A stretch of 58,072 nt of DNA from Actinomycetales bacterium (GTDB lineage: Bacteria; Actinomycetota; Actinomycetes; Actinomycetales; Microbacteriaceae): contig JAATGV010000029.1 in NCBI GenBank assembly GCA_015654475.1, forward strand, positions 1 through 58,072, read 5' to 3'. A model generated the notes under the pieces. It did no database searches and was not told where the DNA came from. It saw only the letters and a program-made list of their open reading frames with translations. Shown piece by piece: positions 17,984 through 25,057 of this stretch. Every line of letters starts with the position of its first letter. Position 1 is the first letter of the stretch. The position numbers and the translations under genes are program-made.

Positions 17984-18514
17984 CTACTGAGGCCGTGAGG
18001 CTCTGCGGCTGTGTGCCGGGGAAGACAGGCGTGCAATTTCGTCGCGCGCGGCGGCGAGTTCCTTTTCTTGTTCCCGGATCAACCGATGCTGGCGTTCGGT
18101 GCGCCAAGTCAGCATCGCGGCGAGGGCCACTCCGATTACTGACCCGGTGCCATTGGTGACGACATCGATGGGGTCTGCCACGCGCGTGGCAAGCCAAAGC
18201 CCTTGAATGGTTTCGATTGCCACGCTGAGGCCAATGCTGAAGAGGATCGCAAGATACCAGAATCGGTGTCCGAAAAGCAGCAGAAAGAGCGCGCCTACTG
18301 GAACAAAGAGCGCAACATTCGCAAGTCGCTCTATCACGCTGAAGGTGATCCAGGATGTCGCGTTGTGGTTCGCGAACCAGATGAGCGCGCGATCGAGCAG
18401 GGATGCGGTGTCACTGCCATACGGCGAGGTACCCAGGGTGATCCACAGTACGAACACGAGATATGCGATCGTCAGCACGGTGAGAAGGGGGTGGCGCCAG
18501 AACATGCCACTCAT
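17984..18514 (-). CDS. VanZ-family membrane protein
   Basis: The 176-residue protein has four hydrophobic helices and the VanZ core: [20 protein letters not shown] followed by [14 protein letters not shown] and [18 protein letters not shown]. VanZ proteins are linked to low-level teicoplanin resistance, though most chromosomal members have no known role. The C-terminal 40 residues are a charged, probably helical tail. ATG 18514 starts the protein. Confidence 0.88.
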   Translation of the reverse strand: MSGMFWRHPLLTVLTIAYLVFVLWITLGTSPYGSDTASLLDRALIWFANHNATSWITFSVIERLANVALFVPVGALFLLLFGHRFWYLAILFSIGLSVAIETIQGLWLATRVADPIDVVTNGTGSVIGVALAAMLTWRTERQHRLIREQEKELAAARDEIARLSSPAHSRRASRPQ

Positions 18515-18632
18515 TGTTGCAACTATTCCTGTACGGCGTACAGGGGGCTGCGGGAATTCGCGTGTGAGAGCTATCCCTAGTATATTTGTGTGGCGTCTCC
18601 GGTCAGGTGATTACATGTGGCCGGCGGCGTTG

Positions 18633-18714
18633 GGCAGGTTACCCAAGCGGCCAAAGGGATCTGACTGTAAATCAGCCGGCGAAGCCTTCGGGGGTTCGAA
18701 TCCCTCACCTGCCA
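18633..18714 (+). tRNA. tRNA-Tyr (GTA)
   Basis: Acceptor arms GGCAGGT (18633-18639) and ACCTGCC (18707-18713) pair fully; the discriminator is A. The anticodon GTA is at 18667-18669 in the loop CTGTAAA. A long variable arm (class II) and the T-loop GGTTCGAATCC are present. The 3' CCA is not encoded. Confidence 0.95.
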
Positions 18715-18715
18715 C

Positions 18716-18757
18716 AAAAAGAGTTGAACCCCCCTTCGAGGGGGTTCAACTCTTTTT
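18716..18757. terminator. Strong hairpin terminator after tRNA-Tyr
   Basis: AAAAAGAGTTGAACCCCC (18716-18733) pairs with GGGGGTTCAACTCTTTTT (18740-18757) around a 6-nt loop. The A-tract before and T-tract after make it an intrinsic terminator that would work in both directions. It starts 2 nt after the tRNA. Confidence 0.93.
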
Positions 18758-19307
18758 GCAGTTCGTGTGGGGGAGATTCGCATGGCCCTCTCGGCGCGCC
18801 CGGTCGGGCCGAATCGTATGACATGTGATGCATTGGGGCCTGTATTTGTCTGTCTGTTCGCCTGTTCGCCTGTCTTGTGAAATGCCGATGCGTCCGCCTG
18901 ACTAGCTCGCCCCGAGATGCAGACGCCCCCACTCGAAACCTTCACGGTCGGCGGGCAGTTACCTCGTTGCCCGGTAGTTCAGGCCTCGACCACGGCGGGT
19001 TTCGAGAGACTCGGGCTTCGAGTGGGGCCGTCTGCAGGGAAAGCGCTCAGAGCGACCCGGCTGAGCGGGAAAAGGTGTGGAGTTCGTCCCGGTGGGGCTG
19101 AAAGAGGTCGTGGAGTTAGTCGCTACGGGGTTGAAAGAAGGGTGGTCGTTCCAGCCCGCCACTAGCTCGTAGCTGGTCGGTACGCCAACTGACCACCAAC
19201 GATCGTGCTCGGATTTCACTTCAGTACAGGCGCTGGGGTGCCACTCCGCCTATGATCGTTGTGGCGTTGCGTCGTGTTGCGTTGCGTCAGGGACGAGGGA
19301 GGATTGT
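18758..19307. other. 550-bp gap holding palindromes, no gene seen
   Basis: No credible reading frame is seen. Apparent ORFs here are short and composition-driven. The gap holds a 117-bp palindromic element (18919-19035), a GGTCGGT/ACTGACC pair near 19175-19195, and short CTGT/CGCCTGTT repeats near 18845-18875. Confidence 0.6.
18919..19035. repeat. Long imperfect palindrome downstream of tRNA-Tyr
   Basis: Left arm GCAGACGCCCCCACTCGAA (18919-18937) and right arm TTCGAGTGGGGCCGTCTGC (19017-19035) pair with a single mismatch over 19 bp. The centre contains a second CTCGAAACC/GGGTTTCGAG pairing option (18932-18940 with 19009-19018). Its arms differ from the palindromes around the DUF559 gene. Confidence 0.8.
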
Positions 19308-19736
19308 GTGGCGTCGTGGCGAGCTTTGATCGCGGTGGGGGCGATTCTGTTGTGCGCGGGTTGCACAGTCAGCGACGATTCTGACGCTTCGATCACTGCA
19401 AGTGAGTCGGTAGTGGTGTCTGCATCGCCGGGTAGCTCGGAGCGTGATATCGAGTTCGCCAAGTTCAATGCAGCGTTGAATGGCCTCGTTTCCAGCGATG
19501 TTCCGGTATCCGAAACTATTCTCAGTGCGCTCGAGAAGCAGGGCGGGTTCGGTGCCGACAAGCTCACCATTAACGCTGACCGCACCCCAACCAACCTTGT
19601 CGTCGACACGATCTCGGTCGCCTATTCTTACGATTCGAAGACGTGCTTCATTGGCCAATTCGTGACAAAGAAGTTCGTGAGCGAGGTGGCAAGCCCAGTC
19701 AATGGTGCGTGCCTGGTGGGGCAGGTGGCAAGGTGA
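19308..19736 (+). CDS. Small predicted lipoprotein
   Basis: The 142-residue protein has a signal peptide with a lipobox (LLCAGC, Cys at residue 19), then a Ser/Asp/Ala-rich linker and a compact domain from FAKFNAALNGLV to the C-terminus with two further Cys (KTCFIGQF and GACLVG), which could form a disulphide. GTG 19308 has GGGAGG 5 nt upstream. Its stop overlaps the sortase start by 4 nt (GTGA), so the two are coupled. It resembles the small lipoproteins found beside sortases in Microbacteriaceae; the function is unknown. Confidence 0.8.
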   Translation: MASWRALIAVGAILLCAGCTVSDDSDASITASESVVVSASPGSSERDIEFAKFNAALNGLVSSDVPVSETILSALEKQGGFGADKLTINADRTPTNLVVDTISVAYSYDSKTCFIGQFVTKKFVSEVASPVNGACLVGQVAR

Positions 19737-20530
19737 CCACCGCCCAGCATCGGGCGACGGTGCGTCGCAGCCGGCCCGCAGCCCCACCTCCACGGCGCCG
19801 CGGGGTCCTATCGAACATTGTGTTGGTTCTTGGCGAGCTCCTGCTGACTCTTGGTGTGCTCGTGCTCGCGTTCGTGGGATGGCAGGTCTGGATGTTTGAT
19901 CCATCGGTTGCCCGCGATCAAACATCTATTGCAGATGAGTATCTTCAGGACTGGCAAAGTTCGGAGCCATCGTCAAACGTTCCGGCTGCTGAGGATCCAA
20001 CGGTCGAGCCCGATGATGCCCCTGTCGCTGCAACTCCGTCGGCGACCGCTGACGTGTGGGGTGTGCTGTATGTGCCGCGCTTCGGTAAGGATTGGCGTCG
20101 GCCGATTGCGTGGGGTACCGACATGACGCAGGTTCTGAATCGCATCGGCATTGGCACGTATACGCAGTCGACTATGCCGGGAGCTGTTGGCAACACCACC
20201 CTTGCCTCCCATCGTGCGGGCATGGGCAGCTCTTTTTACGACATCGAGAAGTTCCGTTTGGGCGACAAAATCGTGCTTGAGACCAAGGACGGCTGGTACA
20301 CCTACGCGTATCGGAACACGCAATACATTGTGGATACTGACACCAACGTGCTCAACCCGGTGCCTTTGGTCGACGACAAGGCGGCGACAAGCCGGGTGCT
20401 GACATTGCAGAGTTGCAACCCGTTGCCGATTTCGAACCAGGAACGCATCATGGCGTTTTCGGTGCTCGAGTCGTTCACTCCGCGGAGTGCGGGCGCACCT
20501 GACATCGTTAAGAAGTTGGGAGGCAGTTAG
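19733..20530 (+). CDS. Class E-type sortase
   Basis: A membrane-anchored transpeptidase that would attach surface proteins to the wall. One transmembrane helix (about residues 27-52) is followed by an acidic Pro/Ser linker, then the sortase barrel. The catalytic triad is visible: His160 in TTLASHRAGMGSSF, Cys228 in TLQSCNPLP and Arg238 in NQERIMAF. GTG 19733 gives 265 residues and overlaps the stop of the lipoprotein gene; a longer frame to 19643 overlaps that gene and is rejected. It is followed after 2 bp by a small membrane protein gene. No clear LPXTG-type substrate was found in the window. Confidence 0.9.
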   Translation: MTTAQHRATVRRSRPAAPPPRRRGVLSNIVLVLGELLLTLGVLVLAFVGWQVWMFDPSVARDQTSIADEYLQDWQSSEPSSNVPAAEDPTVEPDDAPVAATPSATADVWGVLYVPRFGKDWRRPIAWGTDMTQVLNRIGIGTYTQSTMPGAVGNTTLASHRAGMGSSFYDIEKFRLGDKIVLETKDGWYTYAYRNTQYIVDTDTNVLNPVPLVDDKAATSRVLTLQSCNPLPISNQERIMAFSVLESFTPRSAGAPDIVKKLGGS

Positions 20531-20532
20531 AG

Positions 20533-20694
20533 GTGTACGGATTTTTGTGGCGCATTCTGCCTGGGCCATGGTGGCTCAAATTGTTCCTTTACCTTCTCGT
20601 TATCGCGGCCATCCTGTGGGCTGTCGTGACATTCGTCTTTCCCTGGGTTCAAGCGACCTACTTCGCGCCGATCGATGTCACCGTTCACGGGTAG
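20533..20694 (+). CDS. 53-residue membrane protein coupled to the sortase
   Basis: The frame from GTG 20533 encodes 53 residues: a short start VYGFLWRILPGPWWLKLF, one transmembrane helix (LLVIAAILWAVVTFVF), then PWVQATYFAPIDVTVHG. It begins 2 bp after the sortase stop, and an AGAGG sequence precedes it, so it is very likely the third gene of that operon. The PGPWW and PW patterns look conserved. It could be a sortase partner or membrane anchor; that is inference from position only. Confidence 0.75.
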   Translation: MYGFLWRILPGPWWLKLFLYLLVIAAILWAVVTFVFPWVQATYFAPIDVTVHG

Positions 20695-20860
20695 TTTCGA
20701 TACTGAGGTTGAGCGCGCTGCGTAAGCGTAAGGCCGAATGTCGCATGACCCCTGGCTTTGCCGGTGGAGGATGCACGGCTGCTTGGGCTGGCGCTGATCC
20801 AGGATTCCGGGAGTTGCCTAGACTTCCAGGTTTCTGGCGCCTCGACGGTTTCGCTGTCAT

Positions 20861-21553
20861 TCACTCCACAGAGTGGCGGCGCCTGGAGCGCTTCCGCACC
20901 AATAATATGATTGCTGCCGCGAGCATCCCGGCCACGATAGCCGCACCGATGCCATAGGCGGTCCATGGGGTGGATGCGGACGCCGATTTTTCTGTTCCAC
21001 TCGTTGCTGGCTGTGTTTCTTGACTGCCTTGCGAACCAGCGATCCCCGTGGCGAGCACCGCCGAGTTCGTGGAGGGCGCGGTTGACGAATTCTCTGCAGC
21101 CGAGTTTGCTGAAACGATCCCGCAGAACGGACCGGTGGAGGTACCTTCGCCGATCAGCGTCGTAGCGGCTGGCGTCCATTGGAACGAGTAGCTGCCTTCG
21201 AGCGCTTGGGCTCGGGTGTTGTCTGCGGCGATCAGCCACTGCACGGTGTATGTGCCCTTGGCGCCAAGCAGCACTGTTGTCGACAGTGCGGTACCTATCG
21301 ATGTGGGGCACGAGGTTTCGTAATGTTTGTAGTCGGGACCGATCACCGAAAGGGTGGTGGTCGCATCAATGATCCCGACCGCAGTATCGAATGTGAGTGC
21401 GACCGTGCCGGGTTGCATGGTCAGCGTATCGCCGATGGCCGGCGTAACACTGACAACGGTGCCCTCGGCCCACGCGGGGGCTTGGCTCAGCGCGAGACTG
21501 ACGACAGTGCACAACCCGACCAATCCGGCCGCCGTCCGGAGCTTATGCCACAA
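20861..21553 (-). CDS. CopC-domain surface protein with C-terminal membrane anchor
   Basis: A signal peptide ending AWA-EG precedes a CopC-like beta domain (SVTPAIGDTLTMQPGTVALT, AVGIIDATTTLSVIG, GTYTVQWLIAADN, EGSYSFQW), a Ser/Thr/Ala-rich linker, a single helix and a basic tail RKRSRRRH. The usual N-terminal His that binds copper in CopC is replaced by Glu-Gly, so copper binding is doubtful. The start is uncertain: TTG 21553 gives 230 residues and overlaps the alpha-glucosidase stop by 11 nt; the frame stays open to 21619. The gene lies directly after the glucosidase. It is anchored like a sortase substrate but has no LPXTG motif. Confidence 0.75.
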   Translation of the reverse strand: MWHKLRTAAGLVGLCTVVSLALSQAPAWAEGTVVSVTPAIGDTLTMQPGTVALTFDTAVGIIDATTTLSVIGPDYKHYETSCPTSIGTALSTTVLLGAKGTYTVQWLIAADNTRAQALEGSYSFQWTPAATTLIGEGTSTGPFCGIVSANSAAENSSTAPSTNSAVLATGIAGSQGSQETQPATSGTEKSASASTPWTAYGIGAAIVAGMLAAAIILLVRKRSRRRHSVE

Positions 21554-23174
21554 TCCACACCGCCTGATCAGTACCGAGCTGGGAAGAGATGCCTGACGCG
21601 CTCGCGGCAATGATCTCACCGGCTGGGATGGCGTACGGTTCTGTGCCGAAGTTCACTATCACGGTCACATCGTTGACTGTGTAGCTGAGCACGTCGTCGC
21701 GTGCGGTGGCATTCCAGGTGAGGGAGCCTGCGCCGAGTCCGTGCTGCCGGCGGACGGATAACAGGTGGCGGTAGTGCTCAAGGAAGGATGTGGCGTCCCC
21801 TTGCTGGGCGTCGCGGGCGAGCTTACCGAAAATGGCCGGTTGCGTGATCCAGCTTTTTCCCGTTTCGCTGAACCCATACGCAGGTTTGTCTTGTTCCCAG
21901 GGGATCTGTACCCGGCATCCGTCGCGGCCCAGGCGCTCGCCATTGGTGCGTGCGAAAGTGGGGTCTTGGCGTTCGAGCGGGTTGATGTCGATTACTTCGG
22001 GCAGCCCGAGTTCTTCGCCCTGATAGATGTAGGCGGCGCCAGGCAACGAGAGCATCACCATCGCTGCGGCGCGTGCGCGCCTGCGCCCTAAAGCTTCGTC
22101 GAAGACTAGCCCGGGGATCAGGTCGTAGGCTCCGCCTTCGGGGTAGGGCAACGAGAGTCGGCTTGCTGCTCGTATTATGTCGTGATTGGAGAGCACCCAG
22201 GTGGATGCTGCCCCAACTGCGCCAAATGCGTCAAGAGATTGGTCGATGACGGTGCGTTGCGGCGCTGGTGCCCACTCGGCGTAGCAATAGACGAAGTTGA
22301 ACGCTTGCTGCATCTCGTCTGGCCGAACCCATTTAGCCAACTCGCTTGGCGGGTTGACCCAGGCCTCGGCGCACAGCATGGTTTCGTCGCTGTGTTCACG
22401 AAGCACACGCAGCCAGCGCCGGAAAATGTCGTGTGTTTCGGGCTGTTCCCACGCAGGGGCGACAGTGCCACCAGGCCCAATGTTCTTGATCTCGCCGTCG
22501 TCTCCCCAGTCGGGCAGCCCTGCCTGTTTGCGAAGTGCATGGGCGACATCGATGCGGAATCCGGAGACGCCGCGTTTCATCCAAAAACGGAATACGTCGT
22601 CGAAGTATTCGAGTACGTCGTTGTTCTCCCAGTTGAGATCGGGCTGGCTTGTGTCGAAGAGGTGCAGGTACCATTGCCCGGATGTACCGTCATCATTGAT
22701 TGTGCGCGTCCATGCGGGGCCACCGAACATGGATTTCCAGTTGTTTGGTGGCAGCTCGCCGTTTTCGCCTTTCCCGTTCCGGAAAATGTATCTTTCACGT
22801 TCGGCGCTTCCGGGCGCTGCCGCGAGTGCGGCCCTGAACCAGACGTGCTCGCTTGACGTATGGTTGGGCACGACGTCGACGATGACGCGCAGCCCGAGCC
22901 TGTTTGCTTCCGCCATCATGGCGTCGAAGTCGTCGAGTGTGCCGAAGAGGGGGTCGATGTCGCAATAATCGGCGACGTCGTAGCCTGCGTCGTTTTGAGG
23001 TGACACATAAAAGGGCGAGAACCAGATGGCGTCGACGCCAAGCTCTCGCAGGGCGGGGAGCCGGTGGATGATGCCCGAGAAGTCGCCGATTCCGTCGCCG
23101 TTTCCGTCTGCGAATGAGCGTGGGTAGATTTGGTAGATGACGGCATCGCGCCACCATTCGTGTACTGCGGTCAT
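21543..23174 (-). CDS. Alpha-glucosidase (glycoside hydrolase family 13)
   Basis: A cytoplasmic 543-residue GH13 enzyme that would hydrolyse alpha-glucosidic bonds in maltose- or isomaltose-type oligosaccharides. Conserved region I (VDVVPNHTS), II (GFRIDVAH, nucleophile Asp209), III (CAEAWVNP, acid/base Glu270) and IV (LSNHDIIR, Asp332) are all present. The start MTAVHEWWRDAVIYQIYPRS is standard. No signal peptide is seen. It is upstream of, and overlaps, the CopC-like gene. Substrate preference cannot be decided by eye. Confidence 0.93.
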   Translation of the reverse strand: MTAVHEWWRDAVIYQIYPRSFADGNGDGIGDFSGIIHRLPALRELGVDAIWFSPFYVSPQNDAGYDVADYCDIDPLFGTLDDFDAMMAEANRLGLRVIVDVVPNHTSSEHVWFRAALAAAPGSAERERYIFRNGKGENGELPPNNWKSMFGGPAWTRTINDDGTSGQWYLHLFDTSQPDLNWENNDVLEYFDDVFRFWMKRGVSGFRIDVAHALRKQAGLPDWGDDGEIKNIGPGGTVAPAWEQPETHDIFRRWLRVLREHSDETMLCAEAWVNPPSELAKWVRPDEMQQAFNFVYCYAEWAPAPQRTVIDQSLDAFGAVGAASTWVLSNHDIIRAASRLSLPYPEGGAYDLIPGLVFDEALGRRRARAAAMVMLSLPGAAYIYQGEELGLPEVIDINPLERQDPTFARTNGERLGRDGCRVQIPWEQDKPAYGFSETGKSWITQPAIFGKLARDAQQGDATSFLEHYRHLLSVRRQHGLGAGSLTWNATARDDVLSYTVNDVTVIVNFGTEPYAIPAGEIIAASASGISSQLGTDQAVWIVA

Positions 23175-23302
23175 GGGTCCTTCATCATTGACGGGGTATT
23201 AGCGTCTCCCATGCTATCGGCAGTCGATGTGGGCGTCGTCACTGGGAACCGCTCGGGATGCTATTCTTTCCTGGTGCCTTTTTAGGAGGCATTTTCTCGT
23301 GT

Positions 23303-23374
<72 letters not shown>

Positions 23375-23406
23375 CGCCCACGCAACACGTGTGTTGTGTG
23401 TTCGTT

Positions 23407-23480
23407 GGCTCGGTAGCTCAGTTGGTTAGAGCGCACGACTCATAATCGTGAGGTCGAGGGATCGAGCCCCTCCCGAGCTA
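23407..23480 (+). tRNA. tRNA-Met (CAT), elongator type
   Basis: Acceptor GGCTCGG (23407-23413) pairs with CCGAGCT (23473-23479) with one G-T wobble. The anticodon CAT (23441-23443) lies between CACGA and TCGTG stems. It lacks the initiator features (no C-A mismatch at position 1 and no GGG/CCC anticodon stem). Its 3' half overlaps, on the other strand, the end of the XRE-type gene, marking it as the likely integration site of the island. Confidence 0.93.
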
Positions 23481-23757
23481 CACCGGAAGCCGTCGCAGAT
23501 TCGTCTGCGGCGGTTTTCCTCGTTTTGAGGGGCTTGTCGTCGTCGACTTCACCGATGAGGTAGGCAACCGATGTATTAAGAATCTCTGCCACGGTGACAA
23601 CCTCGTCGAAGTACCAACGCCTCTTGCCATGCATCGTGAGGTTCATGGACGAGGGGTCAATACCGAGTCGTCGTCCGAGCGCCGCTCCGGACAAATGGTG
23701 TCTCCACAGACGTGCGGCGATTCGCTCCGAGGGGATGTCTACCGCTGGCACCGTCAA
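23440..23757 (-). CDS. XRE-type DNA-binding regulator overlapping tRNA-Met
   Basis: The 105-residue protein has a helix-turn-helix of the Cro/CI type (LSGAALGRRLGIDPSSMNLT, then a recognition-like region and VTVAEILNTSVAYLIGEV). Its last residues, GVAREGLDPSTSRL, are encoded by the antisense strand of tRNA-Met, the well-known tail seen where integrated elements abut tRNA genes. The stop falls in the tRNA anticodon. The 5' start is uncertain: TTG 23757 or GTG 23751. It is probably the first gene of the island and a repressor or control gene of it; no integrase is visible next to it. Confidence 0.7.
   Translation of the reverse strand: MTVPAVDIPSERIAARLWRHHLSGAALGRRLGIDPSSMNLTMHGKRRWYFDEVVTVAEILNTSVAYLIGEVDDDKPLKTRKTAADESATASGVAREGLDPSTSRL
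23488..23517 (+). terminator. Hairpin after the tRNA pair
   Basis: GCCGTCGCAGA and TCTGCGGCGGT form a stem with G-T and one edge mismatch around a TTCG loop, followed by TTTTCC. It would end the tRNA-Thr/tRNA-Met transcript, and it lies inside the 3' end of the opposite XRE-type frame. Confidence 0.6.
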
Positions 23758-23795
23758 CCGTGGCTATGCAGGGTTGGCACCAACACCTTGGGTTG

Positions 23796-23993
23796 ATGCG
23801 TGACCGGTTGCGAGGCAAAACGGAGAACTGCACACTCAACGATCGCCATGTGGACCCGCCGGAGCCGAGGTGGAATTTCAGCGAGACGGATTTCGAAGAA
23901 GCATTGGCGGCGTGTGTCAGCCCGGCGACGGCTGCGTGGAGCGAAGAACTACCAGAAGTAGCCACTAACCAATTAGGAGAACATCATGGCTGA
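23796..23993 (+). CDS. Small unknown protein upstream of ssb
   Basis: A 65-residue frame from ATG 23796, with a coding-like acidic second half (WNFSETDFEEALAACVSP and WSEELPEVATNQLGE). It overlaps the start of the ssb remnant by 8 nt, which suggests coupling. No family recognised. It may be a leftover of the element. Confidence 0.4.
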   Translation: MRDRLRGKTENCTLNDRHVDPPEPRWNFSETDFEEALAACVSPATAAWSEELPEVATNQLGEHHG

Positions 23994-24597
23994 GCCCTGC
24001 ATCACACATACCGCGATCGGCAACCTCGCATCCGACCCCGAACAGGTCACGTCTCGGAAGGGTGAAGCGTTCGTCACAATGCGGGTACTGGAAGACAACG
24101 GCCGATATGTTGGTGAAGGCAACCAACGGGAGTGGGAGTCCGATCTCACGGCTTACGATGTCGCCGTCTTCGAGGAGCACCTCCAGTAACACGTGTTGGA
24201 GTCCCTCAGGCGCGGATCTCGGGTCGTGGTTTCGGGTGACTATTCGACCACGACGTCTTCGGGAAAGGAAGGCCGGGTGTATAAGAACCATCGCATTGCT
24301 GCCGAGACGGTTGCGGCCGACTTGAAGTTCACCGGTGTGCAGATCCCCCACCGTGCTCCGGCAGCTGCGCAGGCCGGCGCGGCAGCGGATGTGTGGGCGG
24401 GTGCACAAGAGTCCGCGGCCGCCTCATCGGAGGCCGACTTATCGGCCCGACCCACCGGTGAACCGATCCGGGCGGGGTGCACACCAACTATGGTGGGTGC
24501 CCCTTTCGTAGCTCATCAGGCGCGGTGCGTCAGTGGTGTCGATGCCGCGTGGCGCGGAGAACAGACACACGAGCATTACGAGAGGAAAATCTCATGA
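23986..24597 (+). pseudogene. Single-stranded DNA-binding protein, interrupted by an in-frame stop
   Basis: The first 67 codons (GNLASDPEQVTSRKGEAFVT and WESDLTAYDVAVFEEHLQ) encode the front half of an SSB OB-fold. A TAA stop at 24187-24189 ends it. Exactly in the same frame the second half continues (HVLESLRRGSRVVVSGDYST, GKEGRVYKNHRIAAETVAAD) with an Ala/Glu-rich tail. Only a single nonsense codon separates them. The AGGAG 5 nt before ATG 23986 looks functional. It is typical of SSB genes carried by conjugative elements; now probably inactive. Confidence 0.8.
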
Positions 24598-24917
24598 CCA
24601 CACCCGAGAACACCAACGATCCCGTTGCCTCCAACCCGGTACTGCGCCAGTTTCAAGAAGTCTTCCGACAATTGGGGAAACCGCCACGCGAGGTTGCCCA
24701 AAACTGGTTGGCTACGCCGAACATGCTGACCTGGAGCGCAAGCCGAAGTGTCGGAATTTCCCGAGACCAAATGTATGAGGCACGCCAGATTATCCAATCG
24801 GTGGCCAAAGGAAAGGAGTGGGGTGTCGCGGTGGCCGCCATCTCTGAATCAGTCGAGAACAATACGGACGATGAGGTTGTTTCTGGCCCCGGATATGACC
24901 CACCCTCGTTGAGTTAG
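24594..24917 (+). CDS. Small unknown protein of the element
   Basis: A 107-residue, soluble, acidic protein starting at ATG 24594 with GAGAGGAAAA upstream. It contains PPREVAQNWLATPNMLTWSA and SVGISRDQMYEARQIIQSVA, which suggests a small helical fold. No family recognised. The frame overlaps the tail of the broken ssb by 4 nt. Confidence 0.6.
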   Translation: MTTPENTNDPVASNPVLRQFQEVFRQLGKPPREVAQNWLATPNMLTWSASRSVGISRDQMYEARQIIQSVAKGKEWGVAVAAISESVENNTDDEVVSGPGYDPPSLS

Positions 24918-25057
24918 GCGCCCACTGATCGACCCGGCTTGGGGCACTCACGTTCGTTGTGAGTGCCCCTTTCGTATGGCTGGGGGTGTGTGAGTGTGTC
25001 AGCCGTGCTCCGGGGGTGGTGAGCAAAGAGCAGGTGACCTGAAAGGACACACCTGCT

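Noticed and set aside
18577-18945. Minus-strand frame containing RDSNPRRLRRL across tRNA-Tyr
   Set aside because: It is a translation of the antisense tRNA and its terminator. No coding sequence or helix-turn-helix lies upstream, unlike at tRNA-Met.
22182-22856. 224-codon frame on the plus strand inside the alpha-glucosidase
   Set aside because: The opposite strand has all GH13 motifs in one frame; this is a shadow.
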